DNA of 64,000 nucleotides from Mermis nigrescens. Lineage: Eukaryota > Nematoda > Enoplea > Mermithida > Mermithidae. Location: assembly GCA_036768485.1 (NCBI GenBank), contig JAVLUZ010000402.1:186001-250000 (forward strand). The letters run 5' to 3'. Numbering within the stretch: the first letter of the stretch is position 1; the number at the start of each line of letters is the position of its first letter. Both the position numbers and the translations under genes were made by a program. Below the pieces are notes generated by a model, which was not told the DNA's origin, made no database searches, and saw only the letters and a list, made by a program, of their open reading frames with translations. This document shows, piece after piece, positions 22,693 to 34,286 of this stretch.

Positions 22693-24290
22693 ATATTTAT
22701 TTGTCCGGGGCCATTCTGGAGACTTAATTTTTCGTAAATGTTGATCGTAATATCAGAGTAATATCAGAATTACGAATCCGACTGAAATTTTCATTACGCT
22801 CTGTGGTTGTGTAAAGTTTACACTGCATATTAACTTTAGTTCTAGAGCCTTGCAGAAGCTTGATTTTTTCTAAGGTCTAAAAATGTACCAGGAATCAAAT
22901 GTGAGACGCCAAATGAGCGCGTTTGCTTACACTCTACAGCGGTGTACAGTACTTCACAACTGATGTTTATTTGTTCTTGGGTTAATAGGGAGACTCAATT
23001 TTTTCATACATCTTAATCGTAATATCAGAGTAAAATTAGAATTATGAATCCGACTAAAATCTTCTTTACACTCTGTGGTTGTGTAAAGTTTACACTGCAT
23101 ATCAATTTTAGTTCTAGAGCCTTGCGGAAGCTTAATTTTTCAAAATGTTCTACAATAAATCAGAATTGGGAATCTGACTGTTAGTTTTCTCTACACCTAG
23201 TAGTTGTGTAAACTTTGCACTATTCATTTGTTTTTGATATGTAGTTTATACTACAAATTTATTTCACTTCGAAATCTGAGCGTTAGTGTTCCTTACACTT
23301 GATATTTGCGAAAAGTTTATGCTGAAAAACTTTGATCTGTTTAAATAATGTAAGTTTGTCTTGTTTAAAAAGGATAATGCTGATGTTAAGAACAATATTG
23401 TTTTCCGTGTTCTTGGACTGCTGTCATCATTGAGGCATGTTACTGTATGTGTTTACTGACTGATGTACTCAAATCATGCTAATTTAAAGTAGGGTACTAG
23501 CAAAGAAAAATGCTACGATGGATTAAAAAAGATGAATATACTTGAAATTGTGGATTATTAAGGATGTAAAAGGAGGGGACTAGGAAAAAGCTACCTAAAG
23601 TCGCAAAATCTGCTAAAAATAACACTTTCTCTAAGCAACGCAAAAAATCGAAGTATATTCTGCGGCCAACAGATTAAAATAAATATTCAACCATAAAAAT
23701 GATTGAAAAATCAGCACGTCAGTTATGCACTAGCTATGGGAAATGACATTAAGTAAACTAACAGTCTTTCTAAGCCAATTGAATGAAATAGCAAACATCG
23801 ATGCATCCAAGACAACTGAAGAAATTATTGGTTTAAACAGTAGGAAACGCGTAAGTTGACTTAAAGCAGACTAAATGTAAGTCACTAGCATGCCCATAAC
23901 GATTGTGTGCACTAATCCATCGGCCCCTGCTTTGCTTGCTATAATGCTCATAACAAAATAAAACAACTTTAAATACAATAGCACTTAGTTTTCTATCAAT
24001 CAGGATATGAAGCTAGTCAGCCTTGCTTCTTGCCAGCAATTTTAAAAAAGTAAACATTATTGATTACGTTTATACACTCTTATCTGAAACTTTGAAAATT
24101 ATTTAAAAAGACACTTTTTTAGAAGCCGCAGAATATACTTCGATTTTTTACGTTGCTTCGAGAAAGTGTGATTTTTAGCAGATTTGCGACTTTAGGTAGC
24201 TTTTCCCTAGTCCTCTCCTTTTACATCCTTAATAATTCACAATCCCAAGTATATTGCTTCTTTTTTGTTCTATCGGAGCATTTTTCTCAG
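22424..24290 (-). mobile_element. Large repeat L, inverted partial copy
   Basis: Read on the minus strand, 24290 to about 22695 matches the first 1.3 kb of the repeat at 35537 and 59248: first an inverted-repeat module, then the stretch with 'ggctctagaac' and 'gtgtaaactttacac'. A segment of about 258 bp is tandemly duplicated inside (near 22660-22917 and 22918-23130). Past 'ggacaaataaatatcagatg' it diverges from the other copies. Confidence 0.8.
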
Positions 24291-24412
24291 CTAATTGGAT
24301 TGTTTATCAAGGTTGTTTATGCTCTGCACTGTTGCTGCGTTCTAAGCATGTTCCTTAATCTTAGAGAAATTATAGAACTATCCGACGATTCGGCGAAACT
24401 CTTTTAGTTGGT

Positions 24413-24635
24413 ACAAGATTTACAATTAGTACCAAAGGAGCCGGATTATATATCTGATAGGTGTGGCGGAGCATTGAAATTGGCCGTATTGACAGCGGCT
24501 ATTGATGCGGAAATCAGAATTTGTTTCGTCGTAGCACATTTTTCGAACACTCGAAACTATTGCTATACAAAATTTTATCCAGTGACTGATGAAAGGCGTA
24601 CGACTGTCTGGATCAGCACAGATATCAACATATAG
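24413..24635 (+). pseudogene. Possible OTU-peptidase-like fragment
   Basis: After a TTACAATTAG acceptor-like site, an open stretch reads KEPDYISDRCGGALKLAVLT, AAIDAEIRICFVV and then YCYTKFYPVTDER to a stop. The pattern GGA-(I/L)-x-(I/L)-x-(V/I)-L ... EI-x-(V/I) resembles the end of OTU domains (as in YOD1), but the usual Trp before GG is Cys here. No catalytic Cys or His is visible and no partner exon was found. This could be chance or a pseudogene piece. Confidence 0.25.
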
Positions 24636-25251
24636 AAGTGAGTGAGAATTTATACTCCAGTTATTATAATAATTAATTCATGTGAACGATCCAGTGATCC
24701 TTATTTTTTGTTAGGGTTAGTTAGAAAGGGAAGGATTACGTATATTTTGACAAATAAGGGTGCTAGCGTCATTTTCTTCCAATTTTTGACCCATCTTTTT
24801 CTTAGGCTTCGATCATCCGTAGCACTAATCTGAAGAGGCACAGAGCCCAAAGATAACGTCGATTAAGGTGAGAATAGCGTTTTGATGTGAATTCAAGTAG
24901 GATTTTTTAATATAAAAGTTTTGAAAGACAGACAGGAATGAAACTTAATCAAAGGCTTTTCCGTCTGTTTTTTTCACCTTTTATGTTAAAGATTCCTGCT
25001 TGAAATCATATAAAAACGCTATTTTTTGAAATGTGCAAAATGATTGTATTCTAAAATTCGCCCATATTATTGCATCGGAAACATTCTTTCAGTGAGTTTT
25101 TCGGAAAAAAGTTGTACATTGGTATTGTAGAAAAGGATAGGCGAATAATAAGCTGTGCCTTTGGGAATGTGTCGGATTAGTCTTCGAAGCGTCGGGGACT
25201 GTGACTAAGCGGGGTTATCAATGTCTTAGGCATAGGCATAGTTATGTGCAT

Positions 25252-25381
25252 TCAGATTGATGTCAGCGCATGGGCTAAGCCTGAGATAAATCGAGCGAAA
25301 ATTGTGCAGCAAGCAAAGCTAGCGGAGCAATTTTCGCTCCATTTATGCCTTAGGCTTAGCCTATGTCTGGCACCAATCTGA
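25252..25381. repeat. Inverted repeat of about 50-bp arms
   Basis: The arms start CAGATTGATG and end CACCAATCTG; inner parts ('taagcct', 'gagcgaaaattg') also pair. Roughly 80% of arm positions match. No TSD was visible; it is possibly a small foldback MITE. Confidence 0.75.
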
Positions 25382-26332
25382 ATCCGCAAGCAATTGCTGT
25401 CATTTGACACATATAATATTGTCAGAATCATGTTCAGCATCACCGTTTTTTCCCACTTTTTGGTCTATTTGTCAACCAAAATTTTGGGAGATGGAAAAAA
25501 TTTTTGGGCTTGGTTGGCATTTGTGGAAAATTTTAGTAATGTTAAAATGCGTTTTAGAGAGGTAAAACTTAAAAAACTGTTCAGTGCTTCAGCGTCGAAT
25601 TGATTTAAATCTTACTTTTTAATAATCTATAAGCCGCATCGCGTCAATCGCAGGATTTTTATCGACAATCTGGTCTAGAACTGCGCTACAATTGAAAATC
25701 CTTATTTTCTACACGGATTTGCTTAGTTTTTGTGGGGCAAAAATGCGTTTTAGAGGGCTAAAATTTCAAAATTTTCGGGCGCTTCGCGCCATTTGATAAA
25801 TTATAGTTTTTATTGTCAAAAGCGACTTCAGAATTGGCTAAAATGCTTTACTGAAGGAAGGAAATTCAAGTTTCAACAGAAATAACGATACTGATCGTGA
25901 TATTTCTAGTAGAACGCGAATTTTTTATACAAAAAATGCATCATTTTCTACTCAAAAAACACTGATTTTTTCAAGACAGGCGCTTTATTTTTAACGTTTT
26001 TAACTCCCAAAAAAACCTTGAAAAAGGTTGGAAACAGTGGAAAAAAATTTTGGGTCTGGTCTATATCTAATGTCAACCAAATCACAAGGAAAAACGGTGG
26101 TCGGGTCGGACAGACCCCTGACATGTGCGAGTTGCAGGTTGGACCCCGTGGGTTGACTGGTCCCCTGACTCTTGCGGATCAGGTGTAGGTCAGAAATGCC
26201 AACCCGATTTTTATCTCTACATAAAATTCCCTGAAAAAACCGGCAGTAATCATTTGCAGTCAACTGCATCAACACACAACGTAAAATTATATGCAATCAA
26301 AAACCAGCGGCCTAGACTGCAGGTAATATAGC

Positions 26333-26571
26333 TTCCCCATTTACCGTGTCAATATGTCCCATTTGTAGGGGTTTGACACCGGAGGTCTGGATAGGAAATC
26401 GAACTTTAAAGTCGGCTATCCTTCAGCCTGCCACTACCAAGTGTTCATGTACGAGTTTTATTCATGCCTCCAGGAAGAGAAAACTCGTTGCATTACGTAG
26501 GGTTCGAAGTTCAAACCATCAACCTTCTGCACCAGGTGCAATGGTGTTTACCACTATGCCACAAGGTGTCA
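26333..26571 (-). mobile_element. tRNA-derived SINE with 17-bp TSD
   Basis: The insertion is bounded by perfect actgcaggtaatatagc repeats (26316-26332, 26572-26588). On the minus strand its start contains a pol III A box TGGCATAGTGG and, some 40 bases on, a B-box-like GGTTTGAACTTC, as in a tRNA-related head; the remainder down to 26333 is unrelated tail. The host repeat is itself tandem, so the apparent TSD could partly be the repeat unit. Confidence 0.7.
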
Positions 26572-28077
26572 ACTGCAGGTAATATAGCACACAATGAAAA
26601 ATTATTTGCATTTAAAAACCAGCGGCCTAGACTGCAGGCAATATAGCACACAATGTAAAATTATGTGCAGTCAAATACCAGCGGCCTAGACTGCAGGTGA
26701 TATAGCACACAATGTGATATTATATGCAGTCAAGTTGAATGCTTATTGATATGGGAAGCTGGCGCTTTGCTCACATTTAAACTTGTACTAGATGGTTTTA
26801 GAAGGCACTTTTATCTGAGATGGTCTAGAAGATTTGCTTCCTCACTAGGGAATGTTTTTTTGTGCTGCATGGGTAGCAGCCTCAATATTTGTCCAGTCAC
26901 CTATTTATTGATGGGCCGGCGTAAGCTCTGGTCCTGCTTGATAGATATTGAGTAGCTGTTGCTCTTCTTGTCCTCATTCTGGGGCATTGTTTTATTGCAA
27001 TGGAAATAAAATGCTTCGAAAATCTGTACGTACCAACAGGAAAAAGAGGTACATGCCTAAGCTGTCTACATACTTTATTTTTTAGCCATTTTTGCCATTT
27101 TCTTGCGTTTGAACCCAATTTTATAGCTGGCTAAACAGCCATTGTGTCAATTATTGGACATGATTTGACATCATAAGATTGATTGGCTGTGATATTGCTA
27201 GTCTGTTTATTATGATCTTATGCGCTCTGTTTGAACCACCCTGTAATTGTGCAATTATAAATTTATTCCGGATTGATCATATACATATATATGTGTATGT
27301 ATGCCCAAGAGCTTACGCTGGCCCATTAATCTGCGTTAATGGCAGACTGGGCAGCTATTGAGGCTGCTACCTATGCAGCACAAAAAAAACCTTCCCCAGT
27401 GAGGAAGCAAATCTGACAGACCATCTCAAAAAAGTGCCTTCTAGAACCATCTACTACAGGTTGCAGTGCAAGCGAAGCGCCAGCTTCCCTATCGATAGCA
27501 TTCAACTTGACTGCATATAATATCACATTGTGTGCCATATTACCTGCAGTCCAGACCGCTGGTTTTTGACTGCATATAATTTTACATTGTGTACTATATT
27601 ACCTGCAGTCTAGAACGCTGGTTTTTGACTGCATATAATTTTTCATTGTGTGGGCTAATCTTAAGAATATGGTACTTTTAGAATAGAAGCAAAATGAATA
27701 AAGCATGCCAAAATTTTTTTGCCAAACTGGTAGAACATGATAAATTGAAGCGCGGTAAAAAAATTTGGTGAAAATCTGAGCCATACTTGCAAAGTTGCAG
27801 GCAACTCTCGATTTGAGTGTTGGGTGGGACGATTAAACGGCTTGATCCAAGGACTTACACATTTGCCAGAAATAAATAATATTGGCTGAAATTACAGAAG
27901 GAAGCATAGCATTGAAGGAGAAAAAGAAAAAAGGCGCGGGAACCTGTTCAAAATTTTAAAAACTTAAAAATTTTCATATTTTTTCGCATGTTTTTTTCGG
28001 TTTTACTTGATAAGATATACAAAAATCTAAGTTTTTGCTTCTATTATACTAAGGCTTAGGCTTAGTATATCAGAAAA

Positions 28078-29208
28078 GGTGTTTTAAGCTGCTGGCACTT
28101 ATGCAGTTTAGCAGGTACGGAAAAATTTTTGCAATTTTTTTCAAAATTTGATCAATTATAGTCAAATTGGATACACTGATTACAAATATGATACTTATTT
28201 TCGCCCCAGTCAATTATTTACCATAGAAAATTGTTTTGAATTTTTTAAATTTTTTATGTTTCAATATTTTGTCGATATAGTGAATTCTGATACGCTGATT
28301 TTGAATATGACATCCATTTTCATTTAATGAGTTGATGATGAGAGTCCCTACCAAATTATTGCCAATCAACAATTGTATGGGCACTTCCGATTTCCAACTC
28401 CCTCTGTAAAAAGTCCAGCTTATCTACATCATAAGCCCACAGATACATCAGTTGCAAGATCTTGAAAACTTCAATATGGCTTCCCAAAAAAAATGAAAAT
28501 TTTCGAATTGATGCCTGTTTCCTACAAACCCGACCTGCTGAACAACGCCAGATGACACCATCCATAGAATTATTGTTTTCTAATCGCATTTCGTTGTATC
28601 CCATGCAGTTGCCATCACAAATCATCACCATTTTCAACAAACCGTGTTGTTGAGCCCAGTTAATCACCTCCCTGTTAGTGGCCGATGTTTGGAATAAATT
28701 TTTGAAGTTGTAATTCGGAAATCTATTTGCCATATTCAAATAAACCTTTCAGAATATTGTCGACTACCAAATCGTGTTCAAAGCAACGAATTGGACACGA
28801 CAGACTACCACTGTATTTGTTTCAGTTTAAACCTTTTTTTAGTTTAAACCTTCGCCTAGCATATCCCAAAGCTGTAAACTAATCCGTTTTGTTTTTATTT
28901 CTACTTATTTTTCTTCAAAATTATGAGCAGCATATTCTCATCATCAACTCATTAAATAAAAATGGATGTTATATTCGAAATCAGCGTATCAGAATTCACT
29001 ATATTGACAAAATATTGAAAAATAAAAAAAAACATCAAAAAATTGAAAAAAAATTAAAACAATCTTTTTTAATGTAAATAATTGACTGGAGCGAAAATAA
29101 ATATTGTATTCGTAATCAGCATATCAAATTTGACTATAATCGATCAAATTTTGAAAAAATTGAGAAATTTTTTCTGTACCTGCTAAACTGCATAAGTGCC
29201 AAGCTGCT
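28078..29208. repeat. Internal palindrome around the Merlin transposase relic
   Basis: The arms 28078-28348 and 28927-29208 are inverted copies (for example 'gcacttatgcagtttagcag' near the outer end and 'ctcatcatcaactc' near the inner). They enclose exactly the transposase fragment, as if it had been trapped between two copies of one flank. Confidence 0.85.
28356..28733 (-). pseudogene. Merlin/IS1595-like transposase, N-terminal fragment
   Basis: It starts at ATG 28733 (MANRFPNYNF) and runs about 125 residues. The zinc-ribbon region ICDGNC ... VIWRCSAGRVCRKQ is followed by ASIRKFSFFLGSHIEV and ILQLMYLWAYDVDKLDFL. The last part is the hallmark 'RKxSFFxxS ... xxLxYLWA' of Merlin/ISXO2-type transposases. 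The frame stops just after SAHTIVDW, where these proteins enter the DDE catalytic domain. The downstream sequence is instead one arm of a palindrome, so the catalytic core is missing. Confidence 0.8.
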
Positions 29209-29495
29209 TAGGTCGAGGTCGCTCCTACTCAGGTCAATGTATAGATGCTAAGGTCGATGTATAGATACTTAGATCGATGTATAGATGCTTAGGTCGATGT
29301 ATGTGTAGATGCTTAGGTCAACGTATAGATGCTTAGGTCTCGAGGTCGCTCCCGCTCAGGTCGATGTATAGATGCTAAGGTCGATGTATAGATACTTAGA
29401 TCGATGTATTGATGCTTAGGTCGATGTATGTGTAGATGCTTAGGTCAACGTATAGATGCTTAGGTCGATGTATAGATGCTTAGGTCGACGTAAAT
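29209..29495 (+). repeat. 22-bp minisatellite with higher-order unit
   Basis: About a dozen units of 'taggtcgatgtatagatgct', organised as two larger blocks of about 130 bp (each starting 'cgaggtcgctcc'), followed by extra units. It lies inside the Merlin element, next to the palindrome arm. Confidence 0.93.
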
Positions 29496-31500
29496 TGGGT
29501 ATCTACGTGTGATTCTGCATTCAGCTGTTTGAATCTTTAAATATTTAGGTCGAGAAGATGCTTGCTTAGGTTGAGAAGAGGCTAGTTAGCAAAACCCATA
29601 GCTTTTGTAATATTGATCATAGACGGATGAAATTTTTTTCCACGCTTCCTTTGTCATTTTGTATTTTATCAGTTGGTATTAGTAATAAAATTTCTTTCTT
29701 TCTTTCTTCGACATGTTCTAAGTACTGAGCAAAAAAATCCGCTCTTCTGAAGATTATTTTTTAGTATTTTGAAAGTACCATAATCTTAAGTTACTCCCAT
29801 TGTGTGCTATATTCAAGGCCAGCCCATTGGCGAGGCGACCAAGGCCTGTGCCTCAGGCCTCAGGACAGAAAAGCCTCAAATTTTTCTTTTTTTATCTACA
29901 TTTTAGTTTGATAAAAATTCTAAATTAAGTCCATTATAAGTATATACAATCAAACCATAACACAATAAAAATGGGTTGAGGCCTCCCTGAGCTTAGATTT
30001 GACATCACGCACGGTGAACCATATTTCTTCATGTTCATAAGCATTTTTGTGAGAATTCTTGTAGATTAAAGCACTTGATGCTTCTGCATTTTTTACATGC
30101 AATGCTTGCGTTTTGTTTCCACTTCTCACAATTTTGCTGAATTACTGAAAGACTTCAGTCGCGTACAAAAATTTGACTATTTTTGTGTTGATAACTCTTA
30201 CCAGTTTGACCTAATTTCATTTTGGCTGTACGTGTTACACTTTCGTCAAATCGCATGTGTTGAATTTTGATTATTTCCTATAATATGTGATAGAAATTGC
30301 CCATTCTTGTTTTGTTTCGTGCGAATTTTTTCTCCTTCTGTTCAACCTCCGATGCGAAAAAATGGCGGCAGTTTGATTATTAACATTTTGATTAAACGAT
30401 AGATATTACAAAACAGTTTGAAATTAACATTTTCAAACATCAGCCTTGAACTTTTTGAACGAAAGACTTATTTTACTCGAAAATTTTTGTCACAAATTCG
30501 GCTTTTTATTCTATATTAGAAAATTATGCTCAAAAAATGTCAGAAACATTGAGCAACACTGCAGCGACCTGTAAATATGTTTAATTGATGTTAATCATAT
30601 GGACGTTATTGCAAGTAACTTTGCAAGTTAATTGGTCACGCTTTCGAAAATTATTGGTATCTGATTCGAAATCCGACCTACATAAGTATCCGATACATTG
30701 AAATTCGTCCACAAAAAGACTAGCTGAAAGATTTCCAAATTGTTGTGTCGCATTGCGAATTTTACTTACTTTGCCGTTTACGGTAGCTGGTGCAAAGAGG
30801 AGATAAATTTGTTTTATTTTCGCTAAATTCCGTTAATTTATAGGTAATTTCGCCCCAGCAAAAAAGAAAAAAATTTTTACAATTGTGGCAGATCTGTAAA
30901 TAATAATATAATCGACCCAAAAAACGTTCCAAATTCTAACTGTGTAAATAAATTGTGTTCTATTTTGTTTAATTCGCGCAGTGTATGTAACAAAATTGCT
31001 GTATTTGCATTTGCTTTTGAGTTCTCATACTTATGATTTGATTTTTATTACTGAAACATGGCTGACTGATACTTTTAGTGATTCTTTGTTAGTTGCAAAT
31101 TTTGGTTATTCAGTTTTTAGAAACGATCGTGGAAAAAGAGTAGGTGGAGGGGTCTGTATTATCTTCAAAAAAATTTGTCTCTGAGATTAGTAAATACTTT
31201 CTCTATTAACTGTACTGCTGAAATTATTGCCTGTGATCTTTTTATTGGTTCTATTGCATATAGGTTCATTTTGTGCTATGGACCTCCTAATTATTCTCTA
31301 CACGACAAACAAAATCAAGATTTTTCAAATCTTTTAAATATATTGCTTGATTGTAATAAAACCCTCATTGTTTTAGGTGATTTTAATCTACCGGATATTA
31401 AATGGAATAAAACTGATGTATTATCTGAAAATAGTATGTCTTTCAATTTTTCGAAACCGTTAATAGTTATGGATTATATCAACATGTACATCACCCTACC

Positions 31501-33102
31501 TTGGGTCAAAATATTCTAGATTTAATATTTACATCTGATAAATCATTGATTATTGATTGCAAAACAAGACCTCCTTTTGCTACAAGTGATCATGATTCTG
31601 TTATTTTCAAAATTTTACTACCGTTTGAAGTCAGGCGACAAGTAGCTTTGAAACGTAATTTTGCAAAAGCTGATTATGAATCTATGTTTACTTTTCTTGC
31701 CAACATCCAGTGGCCATTGATCTTTTCTACTTGTGTGACAGTAGACGATTTTTATAATCGTTTTTTATCGGTGATGCAATATCTTATAGATTCTTTTGTT
31801 CCGTTTTCCAAACCTGGTAGAGTTAATAAATATCCCAAAAATATAAGACGACTGTTGTCAAAGAAATTAAAATTCTGGAGAAAATCTAAATTTGATCCTA
31901 TGTTCAGGAATACTTACTCTAAATACAGTAGACTTGTAAGGAAAGCTATAAAGGAATATTATTGTGCACAGGAACGTAAACTGTTAAAAAAAGGATCCGA
32001 TCCTAAGCATTTTTATCGTTTTATTAATACTAAGAAAAATCCGTCAAATAATATGCCCAACATAGTTGTTGACAACTCTATTATTAACTCAGACTTGCAA
32101 AAAGCGAATGTTTTCAATGAATTCTTTGCATCTATGTTTACAGTTGATAATGGTTTCCCTATCAATACCACAAACTTAAGTCACAAAGATATACTTGATG
32201 TTAAGGTAGATTTTAGTTTTGAATCTGTACTAAATTCCATTCAAAATCTTAAGCAAACTTTCTCTATTGGGCCTGATGGTATTTGTTCATATTTTATCAA
32301 AAGATTATGTCCATTTCTTGTTGATCCACTTAGTTCTATTTTCGAAGTTTCTCATAGAAGTGGTGAAGTACCTTCTTGTTGGAAAGATGCGATTGTAGTA
32401 CCTATCTTTAAGAAGGGTGATTATTCTTCAGTTGAAAATTATCGTCCAATATCTCTTTGTTGCGTCACTTGTAAAATTATGGAGTATATTATAAACAGAG
32501 CTTTAATTGCTTCTTTAAAGTCGAAAACTAATTTCTTTTCACGGCAGTTTGGTTTTCAAAAGGGAAAGTCATGTGAAACTCAGCTTTTGAAGTGTACAAA
32601 CATGTGGGTTAAATCACTTGACGCATCTATTCCTATTGATGTTGTTTATGTCGATTTTAGTAAAGCCTTCGACTCTGTCGTTTATTCTAAATTGATAGAG
32701 AAGTTGAAGCATTATGGGATAAATGGAATGCTATTAAAATGGTTAACTTCTTTTTTGACAAATCGTACACAAAAGGTCAAAATTTTCGACGCTTTTTCTG
32801 ATCGGAAACCAGTTATTAGTGGCGTACCTCAAGGTAGCGTTTTAGGACCCTCTTTGTTTCTGTTGTTTGTAAACGATTTTGTTCAAGCTGTTGAGCATAG
32901 TGAAGTCTTTTTCTTTGCTGATGATTTGAAGTTCTTTAATTTTTCTCAAAATTATACTTTGTTGCAAAAAGATTTAGATAAGCTGGTTTCCTGGTCTGAA
33001 GAAAATCAGTTAAGCATATCTCTCCCTAAATGTTCTGTGTTATATCTAGGGTACGCTAATCCTAAAGTTACATATCACATAAAGCCATTTTTTGTTATCT
33101 GA
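31501..33102 (+). pseudogene. LINE reverse transcriptase, 533-residue open segment
   Basis: The longest open frame in the window. It opens with the end of the endonuclease (TSDHDSVIF) and runs through the RT motifs: SIGPDGI, NYRPISLCCV, FGFQKGKSCETQLL, VYVDFSKAFDSV, ISGVPQGSVLGPSLFLLFVN, and FFADDLKFF with the catalytic Asp pair. Both the first Asp (DFSKAF) and the FADD box are intact. The downstream part continues in another frame at 33092, so the whole protein cannot be made. Confidence 0.9.
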
Positions 33103-33529
33103 CGCAGGTTCCTCAATTCGAGATTTAGGTGTTTCCTTAACAACAAACTTATCATCTAGTTGTCATTGTACTAATATATCAGCAAAGGCTTTGAAAATGA
33201 GTGCTTTGATTTTCAAATGTTTTGAATCACATGATCCTAAAATGTTGGTTCTTGCTTTTAAGAATTATATTCGGCCTTTAGTAGAGAATGCTCCAACTGT
33301 ATGAAGCCCCTATTTGCTTTCTGATATCAACACGGGTTGAACGGGTACAGCGAAAATTTACTAAAAGGTTTATTGGATATATGGGACTTTCTTATGATGA
33401 AATGTTAAAAGCCTCAAATTTAGAGAGGCTTGAACTCCGTAGAATTTATTTTGATTTGATTGTTACGTATAGGTACTCCTTGCCTTCAGAGATTTTTATA
33501 AGTTTTATGGTCATTCGCGTAATAGAAAT

Positions 33530-34286
33530 CAGTGTTTTTTTTGTACAAGGTCCGTTTGTACATGTACAAAGATGGTCCCCAAAACTCTTTGTAAATTTTG
33601 TACATGGAAATTTTTGTGTACTATAATATAGTACAGTAGCGATTTTAGTGTGGTAAAACAGGGTTTTCGATCTTTGGTAGTGTATTTTAGCTAATTTCTG
33701 GGTTTCTGACGCCAAAAATTACTAAAAATTATCTGAAAACGGCGCGAAGCGCCGAAAAATGTTGACATTTTTCCATTCTAAATGCAAATTCTGCCATTTT
33801 AAAGATATATAGGACAAATAATTTATCAGTTCGGCGGGAAGCGCCGAAAATTTTGGGAATTTTATACCTTTTTACAGTTTTTGTCTTCCTAAAAATCTTT
33901 GTATATTTTGTACACACAAATTTTTGGGTACTATAATATAGTACAGCAGCGATTTTAGTGTGTAAAAACGGAGTTCTTCGACTTTTCGTAGTGTGTTTTA
34001 GCTAATTTCCGGGTTTCTAAGGGCAAAAATCACAGAGAATCGTCTTAAAATGGCGCGAAGCGCCGAAAAATTTGATATTTTTACTTTTGAAATGCAATTT
34101 CTGACATTATAAAGATATATAGAACACACAATTACTCATTTCGGTGCGAAGCGCCGAAATTTTTTCGAATTTTAGACCTTTTTTTGCAATTTTTGTCTTC
34201 CCAAAAATTTTTTTACATGTACAAAGACGGTCCCCAAAAGTCTTTGTACATCGCAAAAAATCTTTGCCGAATACAAAAAAACCGTG
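33530..34286 (+). mobile_element. hAT MITE family C inserted in the LINE
   Basis: A 757-bp element homologous to 14888-15606. It starts CAGTGTTTTTTTTG, ends near ACCGTG, and is flanked by atagaaat (33522-33529) and ctagaaat (34287-34294), a 7-of-8 match. LINE sequence resumes directly after it. It contains four GGCGCGAAGCGCC-type motifs. Confidence 0.92.

Larger units (their letters stand above)
27653..29797 (-). mobile_element. Merlin-type DNA transposon, 9-bp TSD cattgtgtg
   Basis: A 2145-bp element flanked by perfect cattgtgtg (27644-27652, 29798-29806). The ends are inverted repeats (GGCTAATCTTAAGAATATGG and GGAGTAACTTAAGATTATGG). TIRs starting GG, an 8-9-bp TSD and an IS1595-like transposase fragment inside together indicate the Merlin superfamily. 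The transposase is truncated, so the copy is dead. Confidence 0.85.
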
